64,000 nt of DNA from positions 65,660,440 to 65,724,439 of the forward strand of contig CM060702.1 of the NCBI GenBank assembly GCA_030686995.1, read 5' to 3'. The stretch's first letter is position 1; each line of letters opens with the position of its first letter. A program made the position numbers and the translations under genes. This DNA comes from Artemisia argyi. Taxonomy: Eukaryota; Streptophyta; Magnoliopsida; Asterales; Asteraceae. The notes below the pieces were generated by a model. The model had not been told where the DNA came from, did no database searches, and saw only the letters and a program-made list of their open reading frames with translations. Shown piece by piece: positions 22,105 to 34,031 of the stretch.

Positions 22105-24270
22105 TCAATTCGTGTTATTAGATGAAGATGTGAAAAGATGAGGATATTTAGTTTTGATTTCATCTTCACGTTCCCACGTGAATTCGGGTCCTCTTCTAGA
22201 GTTCCATCGAACCTTGACAATCGGAATACGACTATGCTTCAACCGTTTGACTTCCCGATCCATGATTTCGATGGGCTCTTCAATAAAGTGTAGTCGTTCA
22301 TCAAGGTGGATTTCCTCCAAAGGTATGATGACTTCTTCATCGGAAAGGCATTTCTTCAAGTTGCACACATGAAAGACATTGTGTACAGCGCTGAGTTCTG
22401 CAGGTAACTCGAGTCGGTAAGCTACCGGCCCAATCCTGGCAATGATTTTGAATGGTCCAATGTATCGGGGATTTAGTTTTCCACGCTTACCGAAATGTAT
22501 AACGCCCTTCCATGGTGATACCTTTAGCATGACTCGATCTCCTACTTGGAATTCAAGAGGTTTTCGTCTTTTGTCCGCATAGCTCTTTTGACGATCGCGA
22601 GCCGCTTGCATTCGGCTTTTGATCTTCACAATTTTCTCTGTCGTCTCATGTATCAGTTCAGGACCAGTAAGTTGGCTATCTCCGACTTCAGCCCAACATA
22701 CCGGTGATCGGCACTTTCGGCCATAGAGTGCCTCATAGGGTGCAGCTTTGATGCTGGTGTGATAGCTGTTATTGTAAGAGAATTTGGCTAGGGGTAAGTA
22801 TCTATCCCAGCCGTTGCCAAAATCAATCACACATGCACGGAGCATGTCCTCTAGAGTCTGAATAGTCCTCTCACTTTGACCATCTGTTTGTGGGTGATAT
22901 GCGGTACTCATATCGAGATATGTTCCCAATGCATCCTGGAGTGACCTCCAAAAGTTAGAGGTGAATCGACTGTCACGATCAGAAATGATGGAAATTGGGA
23001 CACCAAGACGTGCAACAATTTCTTTAATATACAATCTTGCAAGTTTGTCCATGCTGTCATTCTCTTTAATTGGAAGGAAGTGTGCGGACTTAGTGAGACG
23101 ATCAACGATTACCCAAATCGTGTCGTAACCGCTTGATGTCCTTGGCAGTTTGGTGATAAATTCCATTGTTATGCGTTCCCACTTCCACTCGGGAATCTCT
23201 GGTTGCACAAGCAAACCTGATGGCCGCTGATGTTCAGCTTTGACTTTGGAACAAGTCAAACAGTGATTGACATAATTAGCAATGTCGGCCTTCATGTTTG
23301 GCCACCAGTATAGTTTCTTTAGATCAAGGTACATTTTATCGGCTCCCGCGTGAATAGAGTATTTAGAATTGTGAGATTTGTGCATGATAAGGTCACGTAC
23401 CCCTCCGTAGAGTGGAACCCAACTTCTGTCCTTGAAACACAACACTCCATCAGATCTCTTCACAAAACCATTTTCATTTTCAGGCATACCATAGATTTTC
23501 TCGTTGGGTCTGTTCTCTTCCTTGAGTGCCTCGGTCTGAGCCTCAAGGATTTTTGATGGAAGGGGTGAAATGATTGTCATACCCAACGATCGTACTCTCA
23601 GAGGTTTTGGTCGTTCTTTTCGACTAAGTGCATCTGCTACTACGTTTGCTTTACCCGGATGGTATCGAATCTCACAATCATAATCGCTGAGCAATTCTAA
23701 CCAACGGCGTTGTCTCATGTTAAGATCCTTTTGGTCAAGGATATGTTGCAAACTCTTGTGGTCGGTGTAAACTACACATTTGATGCCATAGAGATAGTGT
23801 CTCCAGATTCTAAGTGCAAACACTACTGACCCCAATTCTAAGTCATGTGAAGTATAATTCTTCTCGTGCTTTTTCAGTTTTCGAGAGGCATATGCTATCA
23901 CCTTCTCTCGTTGCATTAATACGGCTCCCAAACCTTTGTGTGAAGCGTCACAGTAAACTACAAAATCTTCACTACCCTCTAGTAAGGCCAAAATGGGTGC
24001 ACTACACAACTTATCTTTAAGGAGTTCGAAAGCTTCCTCTGCCTTATCTCCCCATTCAAACTTTATATCCTTCTGAGTTAGTTTGGTTAAAGGCTTAGCT
24101 ATTTTTGAGAACCCTTCAATAAACATTCTGTAATAACCAGCAAGTCCTAAGAATTGGCGTATTTCGGTAGGTATTGTAGGTGTCGCCCAATCCTTTATTG
24201 ACTCGATCTTTGCAGGGTCCACGTGAACGCCTTGGCTATCGATCACATGACCCAAAAATTGTACAGTCGG
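22105..24270 (-). CDS. pol: pol 3' part: end of RT, RNase H, integrase and chromodomain (split by array)
   Basis: This is the second piece of a pol frame whose first piece ends at 54088. It opens with the RT thumb ([13 protein letters not shown]). RNase H has YCDAS (Asp near residue 103), TDHKSL and ADALSRK. The integrase zinc finger (HNSKYSIH...CLTC) is followed by a DD35E core: the second Asp is in SDRDSRF (residue 426) and the Glu in GQSERT (residue 462). The usual first Asp is replaced by Glu (TMEFITKL, codon 23161-23163). The GPY/F module (RYIGPFKII) and a chromodomain ([19 protein letters not shown]) complete the C-terminus. Residues are numbered from 24255. The frame is open up to the array edge. 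Confidence 0.92.
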   Translation of the reverse strand, partial: PTVQFLGHVIDSQGVHVDPAKIESIKDWATPTIPTEIRQFLGLAGYYRMFIEGFSKIAKPLTKLTQKDIKFEWGDKAEEAFELLKDKLCSAPILALLEGSEDFVVYCDASHKGLGAVLMQREKVIAYASRKLKKHEKNYTSHDLELGSVVFALRIWRHYLYGIKCVVYTDHKSLQHILDQKDLNMRQRRWLELLSDYDCEIRYHPGKANVVADALSRKERPKPLRVRSLGMTIISPLPSKILEAQTEALKEENRPNEKIYGMPENENGFVKRSDGVLCFKDRSWVPLYGGVRDLIMHKSHNSKYSIHAGADKMYLDLKKLYWWPNMKADIANYVNHCLTCSKVKAEHQRPSGLLVQPEIPEWKWERITMEFITKLPRTSSGYDTIWVIVDRLTKSAHFLPIKENDSMDKLARLYIKEIVARLGVPISIISDRDSRFTSNFWRSLQDALGTYLDMSTAYHPQTDGQSERTIQTLEDMLRACVIDFGNGWDRYLPLAKFSYNNSYHTSIKAAPYEALYGRKCRSPVCWAEVGDSQLTGPELIHETTEKIVKIKSRMQAARDRQKSYADKRRKPLEFQVGDRVMLKVSPWKGVIHFGKRGKLNPRYIGPFKIIARIGPVAYRLELPAELSAVHNVFHVCNLKKCLSDEEVIIPLEEIHLDERLHFIEEPIEIMDREVKRLKHSRIPIVKVRWNSRRGPEFTWEREDEIKTKYPHLFTSSSNNTN
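24266..24270. other. target-site duplication GTCGG, left copy (array insertion)
   Basis: The GTCGG here and at 54088-54092 flanks the whole array block. Removing 24271-54087 and one copy leaves a pol frame of 1754 + 2161 = 3915 nt, exactly 1305 codons including the stop. Confidence 0.9.
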
Positions 24271-24377
24271 TGTAAGGAATTAAATATTCCATAGATTTAA
24301 TAGATTTGATGATCATAAACAAGAAGAATGAAACATGAAGAATACTGAAATGATAAGCAAAATACGATAAGTGCAAT

Positions 24378-24545
24378 TCTGCCGAAGAGTGTTTCCACTG
24401 ATAGATTCTGCTGATGAGCAAAAAGTTTCTACTGATGGATTCTGCTGAAGAGCAAAATAGTTCTGCTGATGAATTCTGCTGAAGAACGTTTCTACTGAAA
24501 AGTGATTCTGCTGATAGATTCTGCTGAATGACACTGCTGTCAAAC
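24378..24545 (+). repeat. TTCTGCTGA minisatellite in LTR U3
   Basis: Imperfect copies of TTCTGCTGA(T/A)G with spacing of about 12-25 bases, upstream of the TATA box. It is present in all 16 LTRs and is probably the U3 enhancer region. The 97- and 110-codon minus frames in each unit arise from it. Confidence 0.75.
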
Positions 24546-24768
24546 AATGAGTCATACTACCAAATGGAAAAGGATGAAAGAAGATATTTATGTGCATAAA
24601 AGTCAAGAATATCTTTTAGATAATATCTTTCATTAGTCATCAAATTGTACACTCCAAGTGAGTTGTAAACATAGATACGTGTTGTATCTTAGATGACTTG
24701 ATATCCTAAGTCATAAGCTAGATAGTAGATGACAAAGACTTATCAATTTTGTAATGATCTCCTTATGT

Positions 24769-24776
24769 TATAAAAG
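24769..24776 (+). promoter_or_regulatory. LTR TATA box of the array family
   Basis: TATAAAAG within CTTATGTTATAAAAGGAAG. It repeats every 1147 bp, so the array holds up to sixteen copies of one potential promoter pointing right, opposite to the host element's pol. In the terminal LTR it reads TATAAAAGGG near 53593. Confidence 0.6.
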
Positions 24777-25254
24777 GAAGATCACACCCTTTAGATAGAG
24801 TGGTGGTGAGTGCATGATTCACAGTGAAACAAAGTGAATGTCACCTCCATGGTGCTTCGTACTTAGAAATTACAACAACACCAAGTGTGTTAAATTGTAA
24901 AGCACCTAAAAGAGTGTGTGTGGGAACATCATACGAGGGGTATGATGAACATTAGACATGGGGTCTTTTATTGTTAGGTTTGTTTAGCCTCAAGGATCTT
25001 TGATCCCTGTTAGATGTAAACCGTGCTATACTTGATCACATAGCATTGGGGCTAATGGAATAACAAACGGTAGAAAAGTTGGCAAAACCTTGTTGTGATA
25101 GTATTGTTTCTTTCATAGAATATTCCGTCAATATTATCATTGTGCTCGTAATAGCAAAAATCCTATATCAAAGGTGTAACAACCTAGAGCCCATAAACGA
25201 TCACAAAAGCTTATTAAATACTTAAAGGAAGATATTTAGAATAAGCTTTTCACA

Positions 25255-25417
25255 ATTGATAACAAAAAGGGGAAGAGATGTGGTGTATAGCATAAATTAA
25301 GGGGAAGACAGTATAGTTTCATTCATGGTGAGATTTAGTTATCTCAATTTCTCTACTTCGTCTAGGGAAATTCGTACAAGAATGTTTTTGTTTTGTAATC
25401 ATCAAATAGGGGAAGAT
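25255..25417 (+). other. spacer between LTRs, with polypurine tracts and no primer binding site
   Basis: It begins ATTGATAACAAAAAGG. A usual copia or gypsy primer site (TGGTATCAGAGC or TGGCGCC type) is absent. Three AGGGGAAG-like tracts occur: near 25264, near 25297, and at 25404-25417, the last abutting the next LTR. It looks like the 3' tail of a larger internal domain whose remainder, primer site included, was deleted. Confidence 0.8.
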
Positions 25418-26564
25418 TGTAAGGAATTAAATATTCCATAGATTTAATAGATTTGATGATCATAAACAAGAAGAATGAAACATGAAGAATACTGAAATGA
25501 TAAGCAAAATACGATAAGTGCAATTCTGCCGAAGAGTGTTTCCACTGATAGATTCTGCTGATGAGCAAAAAGTTTCTGCTGATGGATTCTGCTGAAGAGC
25601 AAAATAGTTCTGCTGATGAATTCTGCTGAAGAACGTTTCTACTTAAAAGTGATTCTGCTGATAGATTCTGCTGAATGACACTGCTGTCAAACAATGAGTC
25701 ATACTACCAAATGGAAAAGGATGAAAGAAGATATTTATGTGCATAAAAGTCAAGAATATCTTTTAGATAATATCTTTCATTAGTCATCAAATTGTACACT
25801 CCAAGTGAGTTGTAAACATAGATACGTGTTGTATCTTAGATGACTTGATATCCTAAGTCATAAGCTAGATAGTAGATGACAAAGACTTATCAATTTTGTA
25901 ATGATCTCCTTATGTTATAAAAGGAAGATCACACCCTTTAGATAGAGTGGTGGTGAGTGCATGATTCACAGTGAAACAAAGTGAACGTCACCTCCATGGT
26001 GCTTCGTACTTAGAAATTACAACAACACCAAGTGTGTTAAATTGTAAAGCACCTAAAAGAGTGTGTGTGGGAACATCATACGAGGGGTATGATGAACATT
26101 AGACATGGGGTCTTTTATTGTTAGGTTTGTTTAGCCTCAAGGATCTTTGATCCCTGTTAGATGTAAACCGTGCTATACTTGATCACATAGCATTGGGGCT
26201 AATGGAATAACAAATGGTAGAAAAGTTGGCAAAACCTTGTTGTGATAGTATTGTTTCTTTCATAGAATATTCCGTCAATATTATCATTGTGCTCGTAATA
26301 GCAAAAATCCTATATCAAAGGTGTAACAACCTAGAGCCCATAAACGATCACAAAAGCTTATTAAATACTTAAAGGAAGATATTTAGAATAAGCTTTTCAC
26401 AATTGATAACAAAAAGGGGAAGAGATGTGGTGTATAGCATAAATTAAGGGGAAGACAGTATAGTTTCATTCATGGTGAGATTTAGTTATCTCAATTTCTC
26501 TACTTCGTCTAGGGAAATTCGTACAAGAATGTTTTTGTTTTGTAATCATCAAATAGGGGAAGAT
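25418..26564 (+). repeat. array unit 2
   Basis: 1147 bp. Private CTACTTAAAAG (others CTACTGAAAAG). ACAAATGGTAG near 26210 is shared with units 4 and 9. Confidence 0.9.
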
Positions 26565-27705
26565 TGTAAGGAATTAAATATTCCATAGATTTAATAGATT
26601 TGATGATCATAAACAAGAAGAATGAAACATGAAGAATACTGAAATGATAAGCAAAATACGATAAGTGCAATTCTGCCGAAGAGTGTTTCCACTGATAGAT
26701 TCTGCTGATGAGCAAAAAGTTTCTGCTGATGGATTCTGCTGAAGAGCAAAATAGTTCTGCTGATGAATTCTGCTGAAGAACGTTTCTACTGAAAAGTGAG
26801 TCTGCTGATAGATTCTGCTGAATGACACTGCTGTCAAACAATGAGTCATACTACCAAATGGAAAAGGATGAAAGAAGATATTTATGTGCATAAAAGTCAA
26901 GAATATCTTTTAGATAATATCTTTCATTAGTCATCAAATTGTACACTCCAAGTGAGTTGTAAACATAGATACGTGTTGTATCTTAGATGACTTGATATCC
27001 TAAGTCATAAGCTAGATAGTAGATGACAAAGACTTATCAATTTTGTAATGATCTCCTTATGTTATAAAAGGAAGATCACACCCTTTAGATAGAGTGGTGG
27101 TGAGTGCATGATTCACAGTGAAACAAAGTGAATGTCACCTCCATGGTGCTTCGTACTTAGAAATTACAACAACACCAAGTGTGTTAAATTGTAAAGCACC
27201 TAAAAGAGTGTGTGTGGGAACATCATACGAGGGGTATGATGAGACATGGGGTCTTTTATTGTTAGGTTCGTTTAGCCTCAAGGATCTTTGATCCCTGTTA
27301 GATGTAAACCGTGCTATACTTGATCACATAGCATTGGGGCTAATGGAATAACAAACGGTAGAAAAGTTGGCAAAACCTTGTTGTGATAGTATTGTTTCTT
27401 TCATAGAATATTCCGTCAATATTATCATTGTGCTCGTAATAGCAAAAATCCTATATCAAAGGTGTAACAACCTAGAGCCCATAAACGATCACAAAAGCTT
27501 ATTAAATACTTAAAGGAAGATATTTAGAATAAGCTTTTCACAATTGATAACAAAAAGGGGAAGAGATGTGGTGTATAGCATAAATTAAGGGGAAGACAGT
27601 ATAGTTTCATTCATGGTGAGATTTAGTTATCTCAATTTCTCTACTTCGTCTAGGGAAATTCATACAAGAATGTTTTTGTTTTGTAATCATCAAATAGGGG
27701 AAGAT
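26565..27705 (+). repeat. array unit 3 (1141 bp)
   Basis: Lacks six bases near 27241 (GATGAGACATGG against GATGAACATTAGACATGG). It also has GGTTCGTTTAG and GAAATTCATACAAG; all three markers recur together in unit 10. GTGAGTCTGCTG is shared with units 5, 11 and 14. Confidence 0.9.
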
Positions 27706-28852
27706 TGTAAGGAATTAAATATTCCATAGATTTAATAGATTTGATGATCATAAACAAGAAGAATGAAACATGAAGAATACAGAAATGATAAGCAAAATAC
27801 GATAAGTGCAATTCTGCCGAAGAGTGTTTCCACTGATAGATTCTGCTGATGAGCAAAAAGTTTCTGCTGATGGATTCTGCTGAAGAGCAAAATAGTTCTG
27901 CTGATGAATTCTGCTGAAGAACGTTTCTACTGAAAAGTGATTCTGCTGATAGATTCTGCTGAATGACACTGCTGTCAAACAATGAGTCATACTACCAAAT
28001 GGAAAAGGATGAAAGAAGATATTTATGTGCATAAAAGTCAAGAATATCTTTTAGATAATATCTTTCATTAGTCATCAAATTGTACACTCCAAGTGAGTTG
28101 TAAACATAGATACGTGTTGTATCTTAGATGACTTGATATCCTAAGTCATAAGCTAGATAGTAGATGACAAAGACTTATCAATTTTGTAATGATCTCCTTA
28201 TGTTATAAAAGGAAGATCACACCCTTTAGATAGAGTGGTGGTGAGTGCATGATTCACAGTGAAACAAAGTGAACGTCACCTCCATGGTGCTTCGTACTTA
28301 GAAATTACAACAACACCAAGTGTGTTAAATTGTAAAGCACCTAAAAGAGTGTGTGTGGGAACATCATACGAGGGGTATGATGAACATTAGACATGGGGTC
28401 TTTTATTGTTAGGTTTGTTTAGCCTCAAGGATCTTTGATCCCTGTTAGATGTAAACCGTGCTATACTTGATCACATAGCATTGGGGCTAATGGAATAACA
28501 AATGGTAGAAAAGTTGGCAAAACCTTGTTGTGATAGTATTGTTTCTTTCATAGAATATTCCGTCAATATTATCATTGTGCTCGTAATAGCAAAAATCCTA
28601 TATCAAAGGTGTAACAACCTAGAGCCCATAAACGATCACAAAAGCTTATTAAATACTTAAAGGAAGATATTTAGAATAAGCTTTTCACAATTGATAACAA
28701 AAAGGGGAAGAGATGTGGTGTATAGCATAAATTAAGGGGAAGACAGTATAGTTTCATTCATGGTGAGATTTAGTTATCTCAATTTCTCTACTTCGTCTAG
28801 GGAAATTCGTACAAGAATGTTTTTGTTTTGTAATCATCAAATAGGGGAAGAT
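27706..28852 (+). repeat. array unit 4
   Basis: 1147 bp. Private AATACAGAAATG near 27775; ACAAATGGTAG near 28500 as in units 2 and 9. Confidence 0.9.
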
Positions 28853-29999
28853 TGTAAGGAATTAAATATTCCATAGATTTAATAGATTTGATGATCATAA
28901 ACAAGAAGAATGAAACATGAAGAATACTGAAATGATAAGCAAAATACGATAAGTGCAATTCTGCCGAAGAGTGTTTCCACTGATAGATTCTGCTGATGAG
29001 CAAAAAGTTTCTGCTGATGGATTCTGCTGAAGAGCAAAATAGTTCTGCTGATGAATTCTGCTGAAGAACGTTTCTACTGAAAAGTGAGTCTGCTGATAGA
29101 TTCTGCTGAATGACACTGCTGTCAAACAATGAGTCATACTACCAAATGGAAAAGGATGAAAGAAGATATTTATGTGCATAAAAGTCAAGAATATCTTTTA
29201 GATAATATCTTTCATTAGTCATCAAATTGTACACTCCAAGTGAGTTGTAAACATAGATACGTGTTGTATCTTAGATGACTTGATATCCTAAGTCATAAGC
29301 TAGATAGTAGATGACAAAGACTTATCAATTTTGTAATGATCTCCTTATGTTATAAAAGGAAGATCACACCCTTTAGATAGAGTGGTGGTGAGTGCATGAT
29401 TCACAGTGAAACAAAGTGAACGTCACCTCCATGGTGCTTCGTACTTAGAAATTACAACAACACCAAGTGTGTTAAATTGTAAAGCACATAAAAGAGTGTG
29501 TGTGGGAACATCATACGAGGGGTATGATGAACATTAGACATGGGGTCTTTTATTGTTAGGTTTGTTTAGCCTCAAGGATCTTTGATCCCTGTTAGATGTA
29601 AACAGTGCTATACTTGATCACATAGCATTGGGGCTAATGGAATAACAAACGGTAGAAAAGTTGGCAAAACCTTGTTGTGATAGTATTGTTTCTTTCATAG
29701 AGTATTCCGTCAATATTATCATTGTGCTCGTAATAGCAAAAATCCTATATCAAAGGTGTAACAACCTAGAGCCCATAAACGATCACAAAAGCTTATTAAA
29801 TACTTAAAGGAAGATATTTAGAATAAGCTTTTCACAATTGATAACAAAAAGGGGAAGAGATGTGGTGTATAGCATAAATTAAGGGGAAGACAGTATAGTT
29901 TCATTCATGGTGAGATTTAGTTATCTCAATTTCTCTACTTCGTCTAGGGAAATTCGTACAAGAATGTTTTTGTTTTGTAATCATCAAATAGGGGAAGAT
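28853..29999 (+). repeat. array unit 5
   Basis: 1147 bp. Private changes AAGCACATAAAAG (near 29484), GTAAACAGTGC (near 29598) and CATAGAGTATTCC (near 29697). Confidence 0.9.
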
Positions 30000-30420
30000 T
30001 GTAAGGAATTAAATATTCCATAGATTTAATAGATTTGATGATCATAAACAAGAAGAATGAAACATGAAGAATACTGAAATGATAAGCAAAATACGATAAG
30101 TGCAATTCTGCCGAAGAGTGTTTCCACTGATAGATTCTGCTGATGAGCAAAAAGTTTCTGCTGATGGATTCTGCTGAAGAGCAAAATAGTTCTGCTGATG
30201 AATTCTGCTGAAGAACGTTTCTACTGAAAAGTGATTCTGCTGATAGATTCTGCTGAATGACACTGCTGTCAAACAATGAGTCATACTACCAAATGGAAAA
30301 GGATGAAAGAAGATATTTATGTGCATAAAAGTCAAGAATATCTTTTAGATAATATCTTTCATTAGTCATCAAATTGTACACTCCAAGTGAGTTGTAAACA
30401 TAGATACGTGTTGTATCTTA

Positions 30421-30425
30421 GATGA
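30421..30425. other. target-site duplication GATGA, left copy (LARD-like element)
   Basis: GATGA here and at 42051-42055. The flanks join to the intact sequence seen in all other units (TATCTTAGATGACTTGATAT). Confidence 0.93.
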
Positions 30426-30589
30426 TGATGAGTGTCTAAATACTCATCATTTTATACTAATCTGAACTGCCAAAACATACAAAAACACTCAAATATGTAT
30501 CAAAATACTTAAAATATCTTAGAAGTGTGTTTTATATGTTTCAAATACAAAATATGCAAAAACAAATGAAAAACGTACAAAGTTTGCAT

Positions 30590-31090
30590 AATTGGCAGTT
30601 TCAGTCCCTCAAGTTTCATAAATTGGCAAAACTAGTCCCTGGTTATTCTAAAAACATGAAAATATCACCAAAGGTCCTTTTTAATCATAAAGTTACATAT
30701 TTAGTCCTTTGGTGCAAAGTTTCATAAAATTACAAGTTTAGTCCCTCAACTTTGGAAATTGACAGAAATGGTCCCTGGGATGTAAAAACTTTGAGAAAAG
30801 CAATTTTGGTCCTTATACTAATAATCTTTTGCAAGAATGGTCCTTGGTGTTAAGTTTGGTGAATTTACATGATTGGTCCCTGAAGTTTCACAGTTTGGCA
30901 AAACAGGTCCCTCAAAGTTTCAAACTTGACAGTTTCAGTCCCTGGGTGTTCAAAATAGGAAAATTATCATTAAGGGTCCTAAGGAATTCATAATTGTCAC
31001 TTTTAGTCCCTGGGAGAAAGTTTTGAATAAATTACACATTTAGTCCCTCAAGTTTGAAGGTTTGTCAGTTTTAGTACCCGGGTATTTAAA
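30590..31090 (+). repeat. degenerate GTCCCT repeats in LTR U3
   Basis: About a dozen diverged copies of a 35-50-base unit around TTAGTCCCTCAAGTTT and TTGGCA. The same block is in the second LTR (37795-38290) and, inverted, in the related solo LTR (about 60800-61290). Confidence 0.7.
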
Positions 31091-31670
31091 AAAATAAAAA
31101 AATATATCAAAAATGCCTTGTACTATTCACATGAGACAATTTAAAACCTTTTGATAACTATGGATAAATACCAAACCCAGCCCCCAAACTTTGCTTAAAT
31201 TACAATTTAGGTCCTTGTGATTATCCTAAACTAAAACCAAACGGACCTTATTATTTTTAATAACCAAAACCCAATCCAAACTAAACATCCCAGCCCACTC
31301 CCTTCCTAAGCCCAAACTAAAACCAGCCCACCCCTTTGGTCAACTCGGTCAACACCCAACAACAAAACCACCCCCCGTCACTTTTTCCCTCCCAAAACCA
31401 TACCACCACCACCACCACTGAAACCACATACCACTCTCCACCTGTAACACCACCTCAACCCCCCCACTTGCCTACCCACTATCCCACCACCTCACCACAA
31501 CCCTCCAACCCCCATTAAATGCTCCCTAAAACCCTCTCACGCAACCAAGCTGTCAAAACAGCTTTTCCCGCCAAAAAGGTAAATTGAACGGCTGGGATTA
31601 ATTAGACCATATCAAAGGCCAAGATCAAGTGGGAAAGTCTTCCAAAGCTCCAAGGAACCTCAAAAGTCTC

Positions 31671-31677
31671 TATAAAG
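31671..31677 (+). promoter_or_regulatory. TATA box of the LARD-like LTR
   Basis: GTCTCTATAAAGCAAAGAAG. The same sequence is in the 3' LTR at 38867-38873. Transcription would start near 31700, leaving an R/U5 of more than 3.5 kb, which is unusually long. Confidence 0.5.
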
Positions 31678-33033
31678 CAAAGAAGAAGCAGAAGAGAACA
31701 AGGGTCATGCTTTTAGACCAATTTCGTAGTGTACTTTTTAAATTATTGTCTTGAAAACTTTAAATTCAGTTGTACTTTAAATTTGTATCACGTTTAATCT
31801 TAATGAAAGTTAATGTTTCTAGTTCTCAGTTTCAATTTCTCATTTGAAATGCATAATTAGCAAATTTTGATGAATTTGACAAATTTATCTTAAGCTTGTC
31901 AATTGTTGTTATTTCTTGTTATAATTATCTCATTCAGTCACCTTATAAGCTTTTTGAAGCTTTATAATCAAATTAGTGGACTTTAATGTATTTTACATAA
32001 AATTCAGAAAAATACAATAAAATAGAAATAAATAAAAAAAATCAGGTTTGATGATGAATGATACAAGGAGCATGCTTGGATTTGGATGGAATATGGTTTA
32101 GTGCTCTTTGGGGAGCTTTAGGTCTGTTCTTGTCCATAGTTTCTAGTTTCTCAGTCCAATATCATTTGTAAGTCTCATTTTCAGTTTCTTGCATAATCTT
32201 TAAATAGGTCTTGTTTGTTGTTTATTATTGTTCATTACTGTTTAGTTATGTGTATTTAATGTTAGTATAAGCTTATTAATCAGTTTCATGGTCTAATATA
32301 GTCTAATGCTTTGAAAAGCCAAAACAGATTCAAGATAAGGTGTGTTTGGATAATACTGTTTTGCTGTGCTATTGTTGTTTATTAGGATAAAACTAGGTTC
32401 CAACAGGTTAGTCAAGTTCATATAAGGTTAGTTTGACCATAGGTTTTGTCACAATTAAGCCAGAAAGTCAGAACTCACTTCAAATCTTTGATTCTTGTTC
32501 ACTGTATGGATTTCTAGTCTCTATAATCTTCATATCAGTTTAATAGTTGTTAATTTACCTTAAACTAGTATTACTTATGCTTATTTCATCATAATCAGTC
32601 ATTTGTAGCTAATCAAACTTCACTTTAGTCAAAATATTGGTTCTCATAAAAAGTCAATATTGCAGCTTAGTTGGTTTTTGATTTAAATAAATAATTGTGT
32701 ATTAGCTTAAATAATAAGTTGTAGGACTTGAGTTTCTAGATTCATAAAATCTTGTTGCTTATCTGCTTTATAGTATTTTTGTCAATTTTTATTTAGCTTA
32801 TCTAACTGCTTATTTGCTTTGCTCTTTTGAGCTGTTTGTCTGATAGTTGCCCTGCCACATAGGGCTTTGTCTGTTTCAGCTTATTTTCTCAAGCTCATAC
32901 TGAGCTTATTAGTGGGCCCCACCCTGAGTTCTTTGGCTTTTTGGGAAGCCAAGCAACACATAAAAAGGGTCCAGTGCCTTTTATTCATTTTCCAGCTTAT
33001 TTAGCAAGGCTGCATAAGGCCTTTGGTTTGTCT

Positions 33034-34031
33034 CATTAACTGAGTACATCTGAGTACTCAGTCTACTCACCCTCTTTCACAAGCTCTTCCTGAGCTTGTT
33101 AGTGGGCTCCACCTTTAGCTTCTTAGTTTTTTGGGAAGCCAACCAAGCTGAATCAAGGGCTCAGTTCTTATTTTCCTTGCCCTAGCTTATTTGGTAGGGC
33201 TGCATAAGCCTTTTCTTTTGTCCATTTACTGAGTGTATTCTGAGTACTCAGTACTCACCCACCTTCACAAGCTCATACTGAGCTTATTAGTGGGCCCCAC
33301 TCCTCAAACCTAGTTCCATAGAACCCCCTCCTAGTAGGCTATTAGGTTTGACCTTTGGTTTGACTTGAATCACTGTGGACCCCACCTAAATCAGACCCAA
33401 TACTTTGTCCCATTTCTGTGTAAAAACTAAGTTTTGGATTAGCTTATTGTGCCTTACCAGCTTATCTACTGAGCTTATTTGGCCATTTTAAGCTTTGACA
33501 AGTCCAATTACCTTATTAGAACCAGAATTAATCATTAACTGAGTACATCTGAGTACTCAGTCTACTCACCCTCTTTCACAAGCTCTTCCTGAGCTTGTTA
33601 GTGGGCTCCACCTTTAGCTTCTTAGTTTTTTGGGAAGCCAACCAAGCTGAATCAAGGGCTCAGTTCTTATTTTCCTTGCCCTAGCTTATTTGGTAGGGCT
33701 GCATAAGCCTTTTCTTTTGTCCATTTACTGAGTGTATTCTGAGTACTCAGTACTCACCCACCTTCACAAGCTCATACTGAGCTTATTAGTGGGCCCCACT
33801 CCTCAAACCTAGTTCCATAGAACCCCCTCCTAGTAGGCTATTAGGTTTGACCTTTGGTTTGACTTGAATCACTGTGGACCCCACCTAAATCAGACCCAAT
33901 ACTTTGTCCCATTTCTGTGTAAAAACTAAGTTTTGGATTAGCTTATTGTGCCTTACCAGCTTATCTACTGAGCTTATTTGGCCATTTTAAGCTTTGACAA
34001 GTCCAATTACCTTATTAGAACCAGAATTAAT
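33034..34031 (+). repeat. 499-bp tandem duplication in the 5' LTR only
   Basis: Copies at 33034-33532 and 33533-34031 look identical, both starting CATTAACTGAGTACATCTG. The 3' LTR has a single copy (from about 40231). This accounts for nearly all of the 501-bp length difference between the LTRs. Confidence 0.85.

Larger units (their letters stand above)
24271..25254 (+). mobile_element. reference LTR of the array family (984 bp)
   Basis: TGTAAGGAATT to CTTTTCACA. U3 carries about ten imperfect TTCTGCTGA copies (24378-24545). A TATA box (TATAAAAG, 24769-24776) sets the orientation as +, and transcription should begin near 24800. No AATAAA is evident downstream; GGAATAAC (about 25059) is the nearest. 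The same elements recur in every unit. Confidence 0.88.
24271..25417 (+). repeat. array unit 1
   Basis: 1147 bp. Private change in the U3 minisatellite (TTTCTACTGATGG instead of TTTCTGCTGATGG). It shares GTGAATGTCACC with unit 3 only; others read GTGAACGTCACC. Confidence 0.9.

Noticed and set aside
31336..31518. 60-codon proline/threonine-rich frame, also at 38532-38714
   Set aside because: Low-complexity CCA-rich sequence inside an LTR; identical copies only reflect LTR identity.
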